Under the pieces are notes generated by a model. The model made no database searches and had not been told where the DNA came from. It worked only from the letters and a program-made list of their open reading frames with translations. The position numbers were made by a program, and so were the translations under genes. Of a stretch of DNA of 64,000 nucleotides, positions 8,639 through 17,357 are shown one piece after another. Source of the DNA: JALEFZ01 sp039820545 (GTDB taxonomy: Bacteria; Bacteroidota; Bacteroidia; J057). Location of the stretch: assembly GCA_039820545.1 (NCBI GenBank), contig JBCBPW010000013.1, forward strand, positions 35,772 through 99,771, written 5' to 3'. Numbering within the stretch: position 1 is the stretch's first letter; each line of letters starts with the position of its first letter.

Positions 8639-10268
8639 ACTTAAATAAGATTCCTTTATTCACATTGAGCGACGGTTGTGTCCAGTTGGCTTTTCTTGTC
8701 GACAACTCCTCTTCTGCTATATCCAACTTGATCGTGCGCATAACGGCGTCGATCTCGATCATATCACCATCTTGTACCAGGGCGATCGCGCCGCCTTCGT
8801 AGGCTTCGGGTGTGATGTGCCCTACGACAAATCCATGTGTACCACCACTAAACCTTCCATCAGTGATCAAGGCCACATTTTTCCCCAATCCCGCGCCCAT
8901 GATCGCAGAAGTAGGCTTGAGCATTTCAGGCATACCAGGGGCTCCTTTCGGTCCGACATAGCGGATAACTACGACATCTCCTGCCTTCACCTTGCCTTCC
9001 CGAATGCCCTGTATGAGTTTCTTTTCTCCATCAAATACGCAAGCAGGTCCACGGAAACTGTTCCCTTCTTTACCTGTAATCTTGGCTACTCCTCCCTTTT
9101 CTGCGAGATTGCCGTAGAGGATTTGCAGATGGCCCGTGGACTTGACGGGTTGTTCTTTTGGGAGAATGACATCCTGGGTACTGAAATCCAGATCCTTTGC
9201 TTCTGCTAAATTCTCGGCTAATGTTTTTCCTGTCACTGTCAAACATTCTCCGTGAATCATCCCCTCCTTGTGTAGGTATTTCATCACGGCAGGTACACCT
9301 CCGATCTCATGTAGATGCTGCATCAGATACTTACCACTGGGTTTTAGATCCGCAATCAACGGCGTCTTATTGCCAATTCTTTGGAAGTCGTCTGGGTGGA
9401 GGTGAATACCGACTGCTCTTGCAATGGCGATGATATGCAAGACGGCATTTGTCGAGCCTCCCAATGCAGTCAAAACGGTAATCGCATTTTCAAAAGCCAA
9501 GGGAGTAAGAATGTCCGATGGTTTGATATCCTCTTCTAGCAAGTGCCTGATGGCTTTGGCTGCGTCTTGTAGTTCTACTTGCTTCTCGGGACTATTGGCA
9601 GGATTGGAAGAGGAATAGGGGAGGCTCATCCCCATCGCTTCAATGGCAGATGCCATGGTGTTTGCAGTGTACATCCCTCCGCAGGCACCAGGACCTGGGC
9701 AAGAGTTGCGAATGATCCCTCTGAAGGTCTCAGGGTCCATTTTTCCTGCAATCTTTTCTCCCAGTGCCTCAAAAGCAGACACAATATTGAGCTCTCGATC
9801 CTTGTAATAACCAGGGGCGATCGTGCCACCGTAGACCATGATAGCAGGACGATCCAAACGCCCCATCGCAATGACTGAACCTGGCATATTTTTGTCACAA
9901 CCAGGAAGGGCGATGAGCCCATCGTAATACTGCGCTCCGCAGACCGTCTCGATAGAATCGGCAATCAAGTCTCGGCTCACCAGCGAATAACGCATCCCAT
10001 CTGTCCCGTTGCTGATCCCATCACTTACTCCGATGGTATTGAAAATCAGCCCGACCAAGTCTTCTTTCCAAACATGTTTTTTTACCTCCTGGGCAAAACC
10101 ATTGAGGTGCATGTTGCATGTGTTACCGTCATAACCCATACTGACAATTCCCACCTGAGCTTTGTCCATATCTTCATCCGTCAATCCGATGCCATAGAGC
10201 ATCGCCCTTGCCGCGGGCTGCGTCTCATCTTGGGTGATCGTACGGCTGTATTTATTCAGTGCAGTCAT
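8586..10268 (-). CDS. ilvD: Dihydroxy-acid dehydratase
   Basis: 560 residues. It dehydrates dihydroxyisovalerate and dihydroxymethylvalerate to the 2-oxo acids. The Fe-S ligand cysteines are visible in GLIALPGCDKNMPGS and in SCPGPGACGGMYTANTM, and the family signature GRFSGGTHGFVVGHITPEA lies near the C-terminus. Length matches the family. Its start overlaps the ilvE stop by 4 bp (ATGA type), and its end overlaps ilvB by 53 bp, so the ilvE-ilvD-ilvB block is tightly coupled. Confidence 0.97.
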   Translation of the reverse strand: MTALNKYSRTITQDETQPAARAMLYGIGLTDEDMDKAQVGIVSMGYDGNTCNMHLNGFAQEVKKHVWKEDLVGLIFNTIGVSDGISNGTDGMRYSLVSRDLIADSIETVCGAQYYDGLIALPGCDKNMPGSVIAMGRLDRPAIMVYGGTIAPGYYKDRELNIVSAFEALGEKIAGKMDPETFRGIIRNSCPGPGACGGMYTANTMASAIEAMGMSLPYSSSNPANSPEKQVELQDAAKAIRHLLEEDIKPSDILTPLAFENAITVLTALGGSTNAVLHIIAIARAVGIHLHPDDFQRIGNKTPLIADLKPSGKYLMQHLHEIGGVPAVMKYLHKEGMIHGECLTVTGKTLAENLAEAKDLDFSTQDVILPKEQPVKSTGHLQILYGNLAEKGGVAKITGKEGNSFRGPACVFDGEKKLIQGIREGKVKAGDVVVIRYVGPKGAPGMPEMLKPTSAIMGAGLGKNVALITDGRFSGGTHGFVVGHITPEAYEGGAIALVQDGDMIEIDAVMRTIKLDIAEEELSTRKANWTQPSLNVNKGILFKYARNVKDATEGCVTDAD

Positions 10269-11155
10269 GAAGCGAGTGTAGAATTGTAGGGTTTGGCCAA
10301 TACCAGATGCTGGTAAGCAGTTTGTATTTTTTTGCCCAAAGTAGATTCCCAGGGCTTGGGGAATAGGTAATCGTCTACAGAAGAAACACCTATGACCTCA
10401 GCTGCTGTTCCGCATAGGAAAGCACTGTCGGCTTGCAAGATCTCTTCTACGCCGTATTGTCCTTCTTTTACGGGTATATGCATTTCTTCGCATAGTGCGA
10501 TCACAGTCGCTCTCGTAATTCCAGGCAGGATATTTCCTCTTTCAGGGGTGAATAGTATACCGTCTTTCTCGAAAAAAAGATTAGAACCTGTAGACTCTGC
10601 CAAGTATCCTTCATGGTCCAGCAGCAGGGCATTGTCAAATCCCTTCTCTTGGGCATCGTGAAGTGCCAGGGTAGAATTGATGTAGTGCCCACAAGCTTTG
10701 GCTTCGACCTGCGTCGAGCGAGGATGTGGTCTACAGAAATCTGATATGTGCAAACGCAACAGTTTGTCTCCCAGCAAAGCACCCCACTCCCAAGCTGCGA
10801 TGGTCAGCTCTGAACTTTTGGGAATCGAAAGGCCCATATTGGGTGGACAATGGATCAAAGGACGTAGATAAGCACTCTTCAGCTTATTCTTTTCCAATAA
10901 TGCATGGCTCAAATCCAGGAGTTCTGTTACAGAATATCCAAAGGGAATGCGCAATAATTCGCAGGATCGAAGCAAACGTTCATAGTGTGCTTTTCCTTTG
11001 AAAATATGCACCCCCTTATCGGTATCGTAACTTCTGATCCCCTCAAATACCCCATAGCCATAGTGCAAGGTCTGCCCATAGAGATTCACCCCTGCTTGAG
11101 CGGCTGGTTGAAATTTCCCTTGATGGTAGATGACCGTATGTTCGTTGAAGTACAT
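10265..11155 (-). CDS. ilvE: Branched-chain amino acid aminotransferase (PLP fold type IV)
   Basis: 296 residues. It performs the last transamination to leucine, isoleucine and valine, using glutamate as donor. LHYGYGVFEGIRSY at about 31-44 and the Lys in VEAKACGHYINSTLAL, which aligns with the PLP-binding Lys of E. coli IlvE (VKAGGNY), support the call. NLFFEKDGILFTP, LPGITRATVIAL and FLCGTAAEVIGV are further family motifs. A D-amino-acid aminotransferase or aminodeoxychorismate lyase would share the fold, but the operon context and the EGIRSY motif decide. It lies 15 bp after leuB and overlaps ilvD by 4 bp. Confidence 0.94.
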   Translation of the reverse strand: MYFNEHTVIYHQGKFQPAAQAGVNLYGQTLHYGYGVFEGIRSYDTDKGVHIFKGKAHYERLLRSCELLRIPFGYSVTELLDLSHALLEKNKLKSAYLRPLIHCPPNMGLSIPKSSELTIAAWEWGALLGDKLLRLHISDFCRPHPRSTQVEAKACGHYINSTLALHDAQEKGFDNALLLDHEGYLAESTGSNLFFEKDGILFTPERGNILPGITRATVIALCEEMHIPVKEGQYGVEEILQADSAFLCGTAAEVIGVSSVDDYLFPKPWESTLGKKIQTAYQHLVLAKPYNSTLAS

Positions 11156-11170
11156 ATCTTGTAGCTATGA

Positions 11171-12283
11171 CTAGATGATCGTAGACTTATTGAGAGAGGC
11201 GTTGGAATGATTGATGTGTGCATTGTCCTGCTCGATGAAGCTGGCCATCAGGTCCCCAATGGCTGAAGTCCCATAGAAATGCGTCGGATCAATGTCTTTG
11301 GTCACCAATTTATTGGTGAGGGCCCAATTGACTGCCTTTCGGACTTCGGCGGCTTCTTCTTGCATTTGGAAATGATCCAACATCATCGCTACCGCGAGTA
11401 TCGTCGCCATCGGATTGGCAATATCCATACCTGCTGCTTGCGGATAAGAGCCATGCACAGGCTCAAACAAGGCGGTACCCTTCCCGATGGAAGCCGATGG
11501 CAGCATGCCCAAAGAACCACTCAGGACGCTGGACTCATCACTTAAGATGTCTCCAAACATATTTCCTGTCAGCATCACATCGAACTGCTGGGGATTCAGG
11601 ATAATCTGCATGGCGGCGTTGTCTACAAAAAGATATTCCAGTTCGATTTCTGGATAATCTGTGGCCAATTCCTGGACGACTCTTCGCCAGAGGCGAGAAG
11701 TTTCCAGAACATTGGCTTTGTCAACTAGCGTTACCTTTTTCCTCCTGTTTCCTGCTTGCTGGAAAGCGAGATGGGCAATTCGCTGAATCTCTGCCTCCGT
11801 GTAAGAGCAGACATCATACGCTGAGGATGTATCTTCACTCAGGCCTTTTTCTCCAAAATAAATCCCACTAGTCAGCTCGCGATAGATCACAAAGTCCACT
11901 CCTTGCATCTTCTCAGGACGTAGGGGGGTGAGATGGATCAAGGGATCAAATACCTGAATAGGACGAATATTGGCGAAAAGCTGAAGCTCTTTTCTCAGTC
12001 TCAAAAGTCCTTGTTCGGGACGTACCTTGGCAGAGGGATCATTGTCATATTTGGGATCACCTACGGCCCCAAGGAGAATCGCATCACTTTGGAGACTACT
12101 CTCAATGGTATCTTCGGGTAAGGGGTTTCCCGTCACATCAATGGCGACAGCTCCCATCATACGATGAGAAAAGGTGAAATTATGCCCGAATCGATGCTCG
12201 ATCGCGTGGAGCACCTTCAAGCCTTGCTGAACCACCTCGGGTCCAATTCCATCTCCTTCAATGACGGTGATATGTTTTTGCAT
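11171..12283 (-). CDS. leuB: 3-isopropylmalate dehydrogenase
   Basis: 370 residues. NAD- and Mg-dependent oxidative decarboxylation of 3-isopropylmalate in leucine synthesis. Signatures: EGDGIGPEVVQQG at the N-terminus, LLGAVGDPKYD, RPEQGLLRLRKELQLFANIRP (the leucine-pathway type rather than isocitrate dehydrogenase), the adenine/metal region NMFGDILSDESSVLSGSLGMLPSAS, and FEPVHGSYPQAAGMDIANP. The start at MQKHITVIEGDGIG is the only plausible one. It lies 14 bp downstream of leuD. Confidence 0.97.
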   Translation of the reverse strand: MQKHITVIEGDGIGPEVVQQGLKVLHAIEHRFGHNFTFSHRMMGAVAIDVTGNPLPEDTIESSLQSDAILLGAVGDPKYDNDPSAKVRPEQGLLRLRKELQLFANIRPIQVFDPLIHLTPLRPEKMQGVDFVIYRELTSGIYFGEKGLSEDTSSAYDVCSYTEAEIQRIAHLAFQQAGNRRKKVTLVDKANVLETSRLWRRVVQELATDYPEIELEYLFVDNAAMQIILNPQQFDVMLTGNMFGDILSDESSVLSGSLGMLPSASIGKGTALFEPVHGSYPQAAGMDIANPMATILAVAMMLDHFQMQEEAAEVRKAVNWALTNKLVTKDIDPTHFYGTSAIGDLMASFIEQDNAHINHSNASLNKSTII

Positions 12284-12297
12284 AGGTAGTAGGCTGA

Positions 12298-12936
12298 CTA
12301 TATGTGGTAAGGGTGATTTTTTTCAAATGACTCAATATCTTGCTGAATAGAGAGCAAAAAGTCGATGTCGTCCAGCCCTTTCATCAGACACATCTTTTTG
12401 TATGAGTTAAGCTCAAAGGATTCTTTTTCCCCCATTACGGGTAGTTCGATGGTCTGAGCTTCTAGGTCAATCTCAAGGGCTGTAGTAGGATCTTTTTCGA
12501 TCTGGGCAAGTATTCGTTGCAGAAAATCCTCAGAGACCTGGATAGGGAGCAAGAAATTATTCAGGGCATTGTTCTTGAAAATGTCTGCAAAGAAGCTGCT
12601 GATGACAATTTCAAATCCATAGTCTTTGAGCGCCCAGGCTGCATGCTCACGGCTAGAGCCACAACCAAAGTTTTTTCCTGCTACCAAGATCTTTCCTTTG
12701 TACAAAGGCTGATTCAAAACAAAGTCGGGATTGGGTTGATCTGCATTTCCATTGGCATAGCGCCAGTCACGGAAAAGATTTTCTCCGAAGCCTTCTCGCG
12801 TCGTTGCTTTCAGGAAGCGCGCAGGAATAATCTGATCGGTATCCACATGCTCCACGGGCAGAGGAACAGCTGTGCTTGTAAAAGCAGGATTTAGCTGGAA
12901 AGAAGATTTTATATGTTGCTGGGTGGTCGTTGACAT
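12298..12936 (-). CDS. leuD: 3-isopropylmalate dehydratase small subunit
   Basis: 212 residues, the swivel domain partner of LeuC. Motifs are VDTDQIIPARFLKATTREGFGENLF and FGCGSSREHAAWALKDYGFEIVISSFFADIF. Length fits the bacterial heterodimeric type. It lies 10 bp after leuC, as usual for the pair. The start at 12936 gives MSTTTQQHIKSSFQL; a slightly later start is possible, but no better Met precedes the conserved region. Confidence 0.96.
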   Translation of the reverse strand: MSTTTQQHIKSSFQLNPAFTSTAVPLPVEHVDTDQIIPARFLKATTREGFGENLFRDWRYANGNADQPNPDFVLNQPLYKGKILVAGKNFGCGSSREHAAWALKDYGFEIVISSFFADIFKNNALNNFLLPIQVSEDFLQRILAQIEKDPTTALEIDLEAQTIELPVMGEKESFELNSYKKMCLMKGLDDIDFLLSIQQDIESFEKNHPYHI

Positions 12937-12946
12937 GCGGCCTGTT

Positions 12947-14350
12947 TTAGTTGTTGAGAAAACTACGGGGATCGGTTACTTCACCTGTGAGGGCCGCTAC
13001 AGCTGCCGTCACAGGACTGGCGAGAAAAGTCCTCGCCTTGGGCCCTTGTCTTCCCTCAAAATTTCGGTTCGAGGTCGACAGACAGTACTTACCTGCAGGG
13101 ATTTTGTCTTCGTTCATCCCGAGACAGGCCGAGCATCCTGGTTGGCGAAGCATGAAGCCAGCTGATTCTAGTACTTTGTCGATGCCTTCAGCTTTTGCCT
13201 GCTGCTCCACTTGCTTGCTCCCAGGTACGATCCACACTTCCACGTGCGCTGCTTTCTTTTTTCCCTCCACGATTGAAGCCACCTTACGCAAATCCTCAAT
13301 TCGCGAATTGGTACAACTTCCAATGAAAATGTAATCCAGTTTTTGCCCCAAGAGCGGCTGATTCTGAGAAAGTCCCATATAGGTCAATGCCTTTTCTAGA
13401 TTGGCTTGCTCACTTACTTCCATATCCGAAGTAGACGGAATATGATCCGCAATCCCCATACCCATACCGGGATTTGTCCCGTAGGTAATCATCGGAGGAA
13501 TGTCAGTTGCATGTATTTTTAGCTCCTTGTCAAAAACAGCTTCCTTATCTGTATATAGCGTTTTCCAATAAGCCAGTCGTTCTTCCCATGCTTCCCCTTG
13601 TGGCGCAAATTCTCGTCCTTTCAGGTACTCGAATGTGGTCTCATCTGGCGCAATTAGCCCACCCCTAGCTCCCATCTCAATGCTCATATTGCAGATGGTC
13701 ATCCGTGCCTCCATTGACAATTTGCGAATTGCGGAGCCCGCGTATTCGACGAAGTAGCCTGTTGCGCCACTAGCAGAGATCAGCGAAATGATGTGTAAGA
13801 TGATGTCTTTCGATACGACACCGTCCTGTAGGTCTCCATCGACTGTGATTCGCATGAGCTTGGGCTTATGTTGTAGCAAACACTGCGTGGCCATCACCAT
13901 CTCGACCTCGCTGGTCCCAATCCCAAAGGAGATGGTTCCAAATGCCCCATGTGTACTCGTGTGGCTGTCTCCACAGACGATGGTCATGCCAGGCTGTGTC
14001 ACGCCGAGTTCGGGGCCGATGACATGGACAATTCCCTGGTAAGGATGGCCCAAGCCATATAGTTCGATCCCATGTGCCGCACAGTTTTCTTCTAGTTTGG
14101 CGACTTGGTGACGTGACAAAGCATCTTTGATGGGCAGGTGCTGATTGCGTGTAGGGACATTGTGATCGGCAGTCGCAACGACTTGCTGAGGCCGAGCAAC
14201 CGTCATGCCTCGCTTATTCAGGCCAGTGAATGCCTGTGGACTCGTCACTTCATGGATGAAATGTCGATCAATGTAAAAAACAGTGGGACCTCCTTCGATC
14301 TGTCGAACGACGTGCTGGTCCCATATTTTATCAAAAAGTGTTTTTGTCAT
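12947..14350 (-). CDS. leuC: 3-isopropylmalate dehydratase large subunit
   Basis: 467 residues. Aconitase-family [4Fe-4S] enzyme isomerising 2- to 3-isopropylmalate together with LeuD. Visible are TLFDKIWDQHVV, YIDRHFIHEVTSPQAF, VCGDSHTSTHGAFG, and the cluster ligands in FIGSCTNSR and in QPGCSACLGMNEDK. Length is that of the bacterial two-subunit enzyme. It starts 20 bp after leuA. Confidence 0.97.
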   Translation of the reverse strand: MTKTLFDKIWDQHVVRQIEGGPTVFYIDRHFIHEVTSPQAFTGLNKRGMTVARPQQVVATADHNVPTRNQHLPIKDALSRHQVAKLEENCAAHGIELYGLGHPYQGIVHVIGPELGVTQPGMTIVCGDSHTSTHGAFGTISFGIGTSEVEMVMATQCLLQHKPKLMRITVDGDLQDGVVSKDIILHIISLISASGATGYFVEYAGSAIRKLSMEARMTICNMSIEMGARGGLIAPDETTFEYLKGREFAPQGEAWEERLAYWKTLYTDKEAVFDKELKIHATDIPPMITYGTNPGMGMGIADHIPSTSDMEVSEQANLEKALTYMGLSQNQPLLGQKLDYIFIGSCTNSRIEDLRKVASIVEGKKKAAHVEVWIVPGSKQVEQQAKAEGIDKVLESAGFMLRQPGCSACLGMNEDKIPAGKYCLSTSNRNFEGRQGPKARTFLASPVTAAVAALTGEVTDPRSFLNN

Positions 14351-14370
14351 TTATGCGAGTATTTGGAACA

Positions 14371-15543
14371 TCAAGAATTGACGGTGACGAGTGGATAAAC
14401 TTCATGGGCCAATCCATGTAGATCCTGATCTTTTACTTCTTTTTGTTTATCTGCTAGACCGAGAAAAGCTTGATAGAGCGTATCTACCTCATCCCGATTG
14501 AATGCGTAGCCGATATTTTTGAGGCGATAAGCCAAGGCCGCACGACCACTTCTAGCCGTCAGGACGATATGGCTCGTATCTGCTCCGACTTCTTCGGGGC
14601 TGATGATCTCATAGGTGGAAGCTTCTTTCAAGAATCCATCTTGGTGGATACCTGAGGAGTGTGCAAATGCATTGCTTCCTACCACCGCTTTATTGGCCTG
14701 TACAGGCATACGCATTGTGTCAGAGACGGATTGACTCATATTCAATAGTTTCTGATTGTCTACATCCGTGTAGAAGCCTAGCTCAGGATGCTTTCGCAAG
14801 ATCATCACAGCCTCTTCAAGCGAGGCATTTCCTGCTCTTTCTCCCAGTCCATTGATGGTACACTCGATCTGTCGGGCACCTGCGATGACACCTGCGATAG
14901 AGTTGGCGGTAGCCAATCCCAGATCATTGTGACAATGGCAAGAGAGGATGGCTTTGTCGATATTGGGAACATTATTCACCAAATAAGCGATCTTCTCTGC
15001 GTACTGATTTGGAAGACAAAAACCTGTCGTGTCAGGAATATTGATGACAGAAGCTCCTGCTTCGATTACGGCTTCTACTACCTGCGCGAGATACTCATTG
15101 TCGGTCCTGCCTGCATCCTCTGCATAGAACTCGACCTCTGCTGTCAGATTTCTCGCCCACGATACGCACTGAATCGCACGAAGTAAAATATCCTCTCTGG
15201 TAGACTTGAATTTGCCTTTAATATGAATATCGGAAGTGCCTATACCCGTATGGATACGGCCTCTATTGGCTTTTTGAATGGCTTGTGCAGCAACTTCGAT
15301 GTCTTTTTTCACGGCACGTGAAAGGGCACATATGGTAGAATCCTTCACGTGGGAAGCGATTTCTTCGACACTTTGAAAGTCTCCTGGGGAGGAGATGGGA
15401 AATCCAGCTTCAATAATATCTACGCCTAATGCTTCTAATTGAAGTGCCAACTCTACTTTCTCTGCTGTATTGAGCTTGCATCCTGGAACTTGTTCACCGT
15501 CTCTCAGCGTCGTATCGAAAATATAGATTTTTTGGTCGGACAT
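14371..15543 (-). CDS. leuA: 2-isopropylmalate synthase, short form
   Basis: 390 residues. It condenses acetyl-CoA with 2-oxoisovalerate, the committed step of leucine synthesis. The DRE-TIM motif DTTLRDGEQVPG is at about 10-21, with FYAEDAGRTD, the metal-binding SCHCHNDLGLATANS, and NGLGERAGNASLEE. The chain ends shortly after the linker (GIHQDGFLKEASTYEIISPEEVG), so the roughly 130-residue C-terminal leucine-sensing domain of the E. coli enzyme is absent. Homocitrate or citramalate synthase are alternatives by fold, but leuCDB follow directly. It is the first gene of the operon, with a promoter about 90 bp upstream. Confidence 0.94.
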   Translation of the reverse strand: MSDQKIYIFDTTLRDGEQVPGCKLNTAEKVELALQLEALGVDIIEAGFPISSPGDFQSVEEIASHVKDSTICALSRAVKKDIEVAAQAIQKANRGRIHTGIGTSDIHIKGKFKSTREDILLRAIQCVSWARNLTAEVEFYAEDAGRTDNEYLAQVVEAVIEAGASVINIPDTTGFCLPNQYAEKIAYLVNNVPNIDKAILSCHCHNDLGLATANSIAGVIAGARQIECTINGLGERAGNASLEEAVMILRKHPELGFYTDVDNQKLLNMSQSVSDTMRMPVQANKAVVGSNAFAHSSGIHQDGFLKEASTYEIISPEEVGADTSHIVLTARSGRAALAYRLKNIGYAFNRDEVDTLYQAFLGLADKQKEVKDQDLHGLAHEVYPLVTVNS

Positions 15544-15630
15544 AGTGAGTAAGGGATATAGTGAGTGATAAAAAGCGCAAAAAACTTAGGAGGATTTTCA
15601 AATTTGTTAATGAAAAAGCTGATCGTTTGT

Positions 15631-15661
15631 CAAAATTACGAGGAGGGCCCCCATAGGAAAA
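15631..15661 (-). promoter_or_regulatory. Candidate Bacteroidota promoter for the leu-ilv operon
   Basis: On the minus strand the -7 box TAATTTTG (15631-15638) matches TAnnTTTG exactly. It is preceded after a 19-bp spacer by TTTT (15658-15661), three of four positions of the -33 TTTG. It implies a leader of roughly 80 nt before leuA. I saw no leader peptide or attenuator in that leader. Confidence 0.6.
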
Positions 15662-15751
15662 ACCAAATACTTCCTTATTTTACAACTTGTATCCCCATCA
15701 TATGTGTTACAACTTACTGTATGTCAATTTTATAAACATTTCCTTTTTACG

Positions 15752-17305
15752 ATGTCCAGCAGAAAAAAAGAGGAGGTATTTCAATTAGTCAAATCACTGG
15801 AGAAAGGTGAGAAGCGGAACTTCAAGCTTTTTGTTAAGCGAAATTCTGCCAACTCTGATCTGAAGATTATCCAGTTATTTGACATATTGGATAAAATGAA
15901 TGTTTATAACGAAGGGATTTTGCTCAAACAGAATAAAAATCTCAAGAAACAACAGCTCTCCAATCTTAAGGCGCATCTATACAAACAGATCCTTGCCAGT
16001 CTCAGGGTCATGAGTGACTCTGATGACATCGAAAACATGCTACACGAGGAAATCAAAAACGCACGTATTCTGTATCGCAAAGGGCTCTACCTACAAAGTT
16101 TGCGCATTCTTCAACGTACGAAGCAAATCGCCCTTGCTTATCATCAAGGGACTTTCTTGTTGCAGATCTTGATTTTTGAGAAAAAAATAGAATCCCTCCA
16201 TATCACGCGAAGTTTGGATAATAGGGCGGAGGAGCTTTCAGAAAAAATTGCATATCACACGCAACAGCTCAAAAATATCAGTGCGATTTCCAACTTCGCA
16301 CTCCAACTTTATGGGAAATATATATCTAATGGGCACGCACGCAATCCTGAAGAGGTAAGGGTTTTCAAGGATTTCTTCTTCTCTCATATACCAGCAGATT
16401 CGCACTTGGAAAAAAGCTTTTATGGGCGTTTGTACTTATTTCAGGCTCATGTTTGGTATGGCTTCATCTTACAGGATGTCCTCCAATATTACCGATATGC
16501 GCAGAAGTGGGTTTCTCTATTTGAAGAAGAGTCGCAGATGGTTCCCCTTGAGATCAACTATCTGCTGAAAGGCTATCATCACTTGTTGCAAGCGCTATTT
16601 ATGCTGCGCCATGCGGATAAGTTTCGAATGGGGATTGAGCGATTTCAGGTATTTTTGGAGAAAAATGGCAGACGTTTCAATGAAAACGGCTCCATCCAGG
16701 CTTTCATTTACCTAGAACTGGCACATATTGACCTGCATTTTTTAGAGGGAACTTTTACGAAAGGTTGGGAGATTATTCCTCGTATCGAGGTAAAAATGGC
16801 ACAGTTTCAGCAGCGCATGGACGACCATTATCGCCTGACCTTTTACTACAAAATTGCCTGTTTGTACTTTGGGGGAGGGGATAATGAGAAGGCCATTCAG
16901 TACCTGAGCAAAATCATTCATTCCAAATGGCATTTAAGAGAGGATCTTCAATGCTATGCGCGCTTACTACACTTGATTGCACACTTTGAGTTGGGACATT
17001 TTGACATCATGGACTCCTTGATTAAGTCTGTCTATCGCTTCATGGCCAAGATGCAAAATTTATCAGCCGTAGAAGAAGAAATATTCGGATTCTTGCGTCA
17101 ATCTCTTCATCTGTATCCTCAGGATCTCAATCAAGCTTTTGAGGACCTGCTCCATAAGTTGCAGCAATTGGAAAACATCCCAGGTGAGCGCAGGGCCTTC
17201 ATGTATCTAGATTTCATCTCGTGGCTTCAGAGCAAGTTGCAAGATGTGCCTGTCGAGGACATTATCAGGAAGCGTTATTTGCAGCGTTTGGGTGAGGGAG
17301 AATGA
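15752..17305 (+). CDS. Helical-repeat (TPR-like) cytoplasmic protein of unknown function
   Basis: 517 residues from the ATG at 15752 (MSSRKKEEVFQLVKSLEKGEKRNFKLFVKR). The open frame reaches back 16 codons to a GTG, giving an unlikely N-terminus. No signal peptide or membrane segment is seen. The body is strongly alpha-helical with irregular TPR-like pairs (for example ARILYRKGLYLQSLRILQRTKQIA, FYYKIACLYFGGGDNEKAIQYLSKI). The basic N-terminal block is reminiscent of regulators or scaffold proteins, but I recognise no catalytic motif. It is divergent from the leu-ilv operon with 208 bp between. Function not assigned. Confidence 0.75.
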   Translation: MSSRKKEEVFQLVKSLEKGEKRNFKLFVKRNSANSDLKIIQLFDILDKMNVYNEGILLKQNKNLKKQQLSNLKAHLYKQILASLRVMSDSDDIENMLHEEIKNARILYRKGLYLQSLRILQRTKQIALAYHQGTFLLQILIFEKKIESLHITRSLDNRAEELSEKIAYHTQQLKNISAISNFALQLYGKYISNGHARNPEEVRVFKDFFFSHIPADSHLEKSFYGRLYLFQAHVWYGFILQDVLQYYRYAQKWVSLFEEESQMVPLEINYLLKGYHHLLQALFMLRHADKFRMGIERFQVFLEKNGRRFNENGSIQAFIYLELAHIDLHFLEGTFTKGWEIIPRIEVKMAQFQQRMDDHYRLTFYYKIACLYFGGGDNEKAIQYLSKIIHSKWHLREDLQCYARLLHLIAHFELGHFDIMDSLIKSVYRFMAKMQNLSAVEEEIFGFLRQSLHLYPQDLNQAFEDLLHKLQQLENIPGERRAFMYLDFISWLQSKLQDVPVEDIIRKRYLQRLGEGE

Positions 17306-17332
17306 AAAAATCCCCAACATTTGCCAGGGATT
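17305..17332 (-). terminator. Rho-independent terminator for the trefoil/Cys-repeat gene
   Basis: On the minus strand AATCCC (17327-17332 on plus) pairs with GGGATT (17309-17314), followed by a run of six T. It lies 26 bp beyond the stop of the gene ending at 17358. Confidence 0.65.
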
Positions 17333-17357
17333 CGTCTCATAGTATTTCTCGAGATAT

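Noticed and set aside
8676..9209. Plus-strand frame of 177 codons within ilvD
   Set aside because: Shadow of a confidently identified gene on the other strand.
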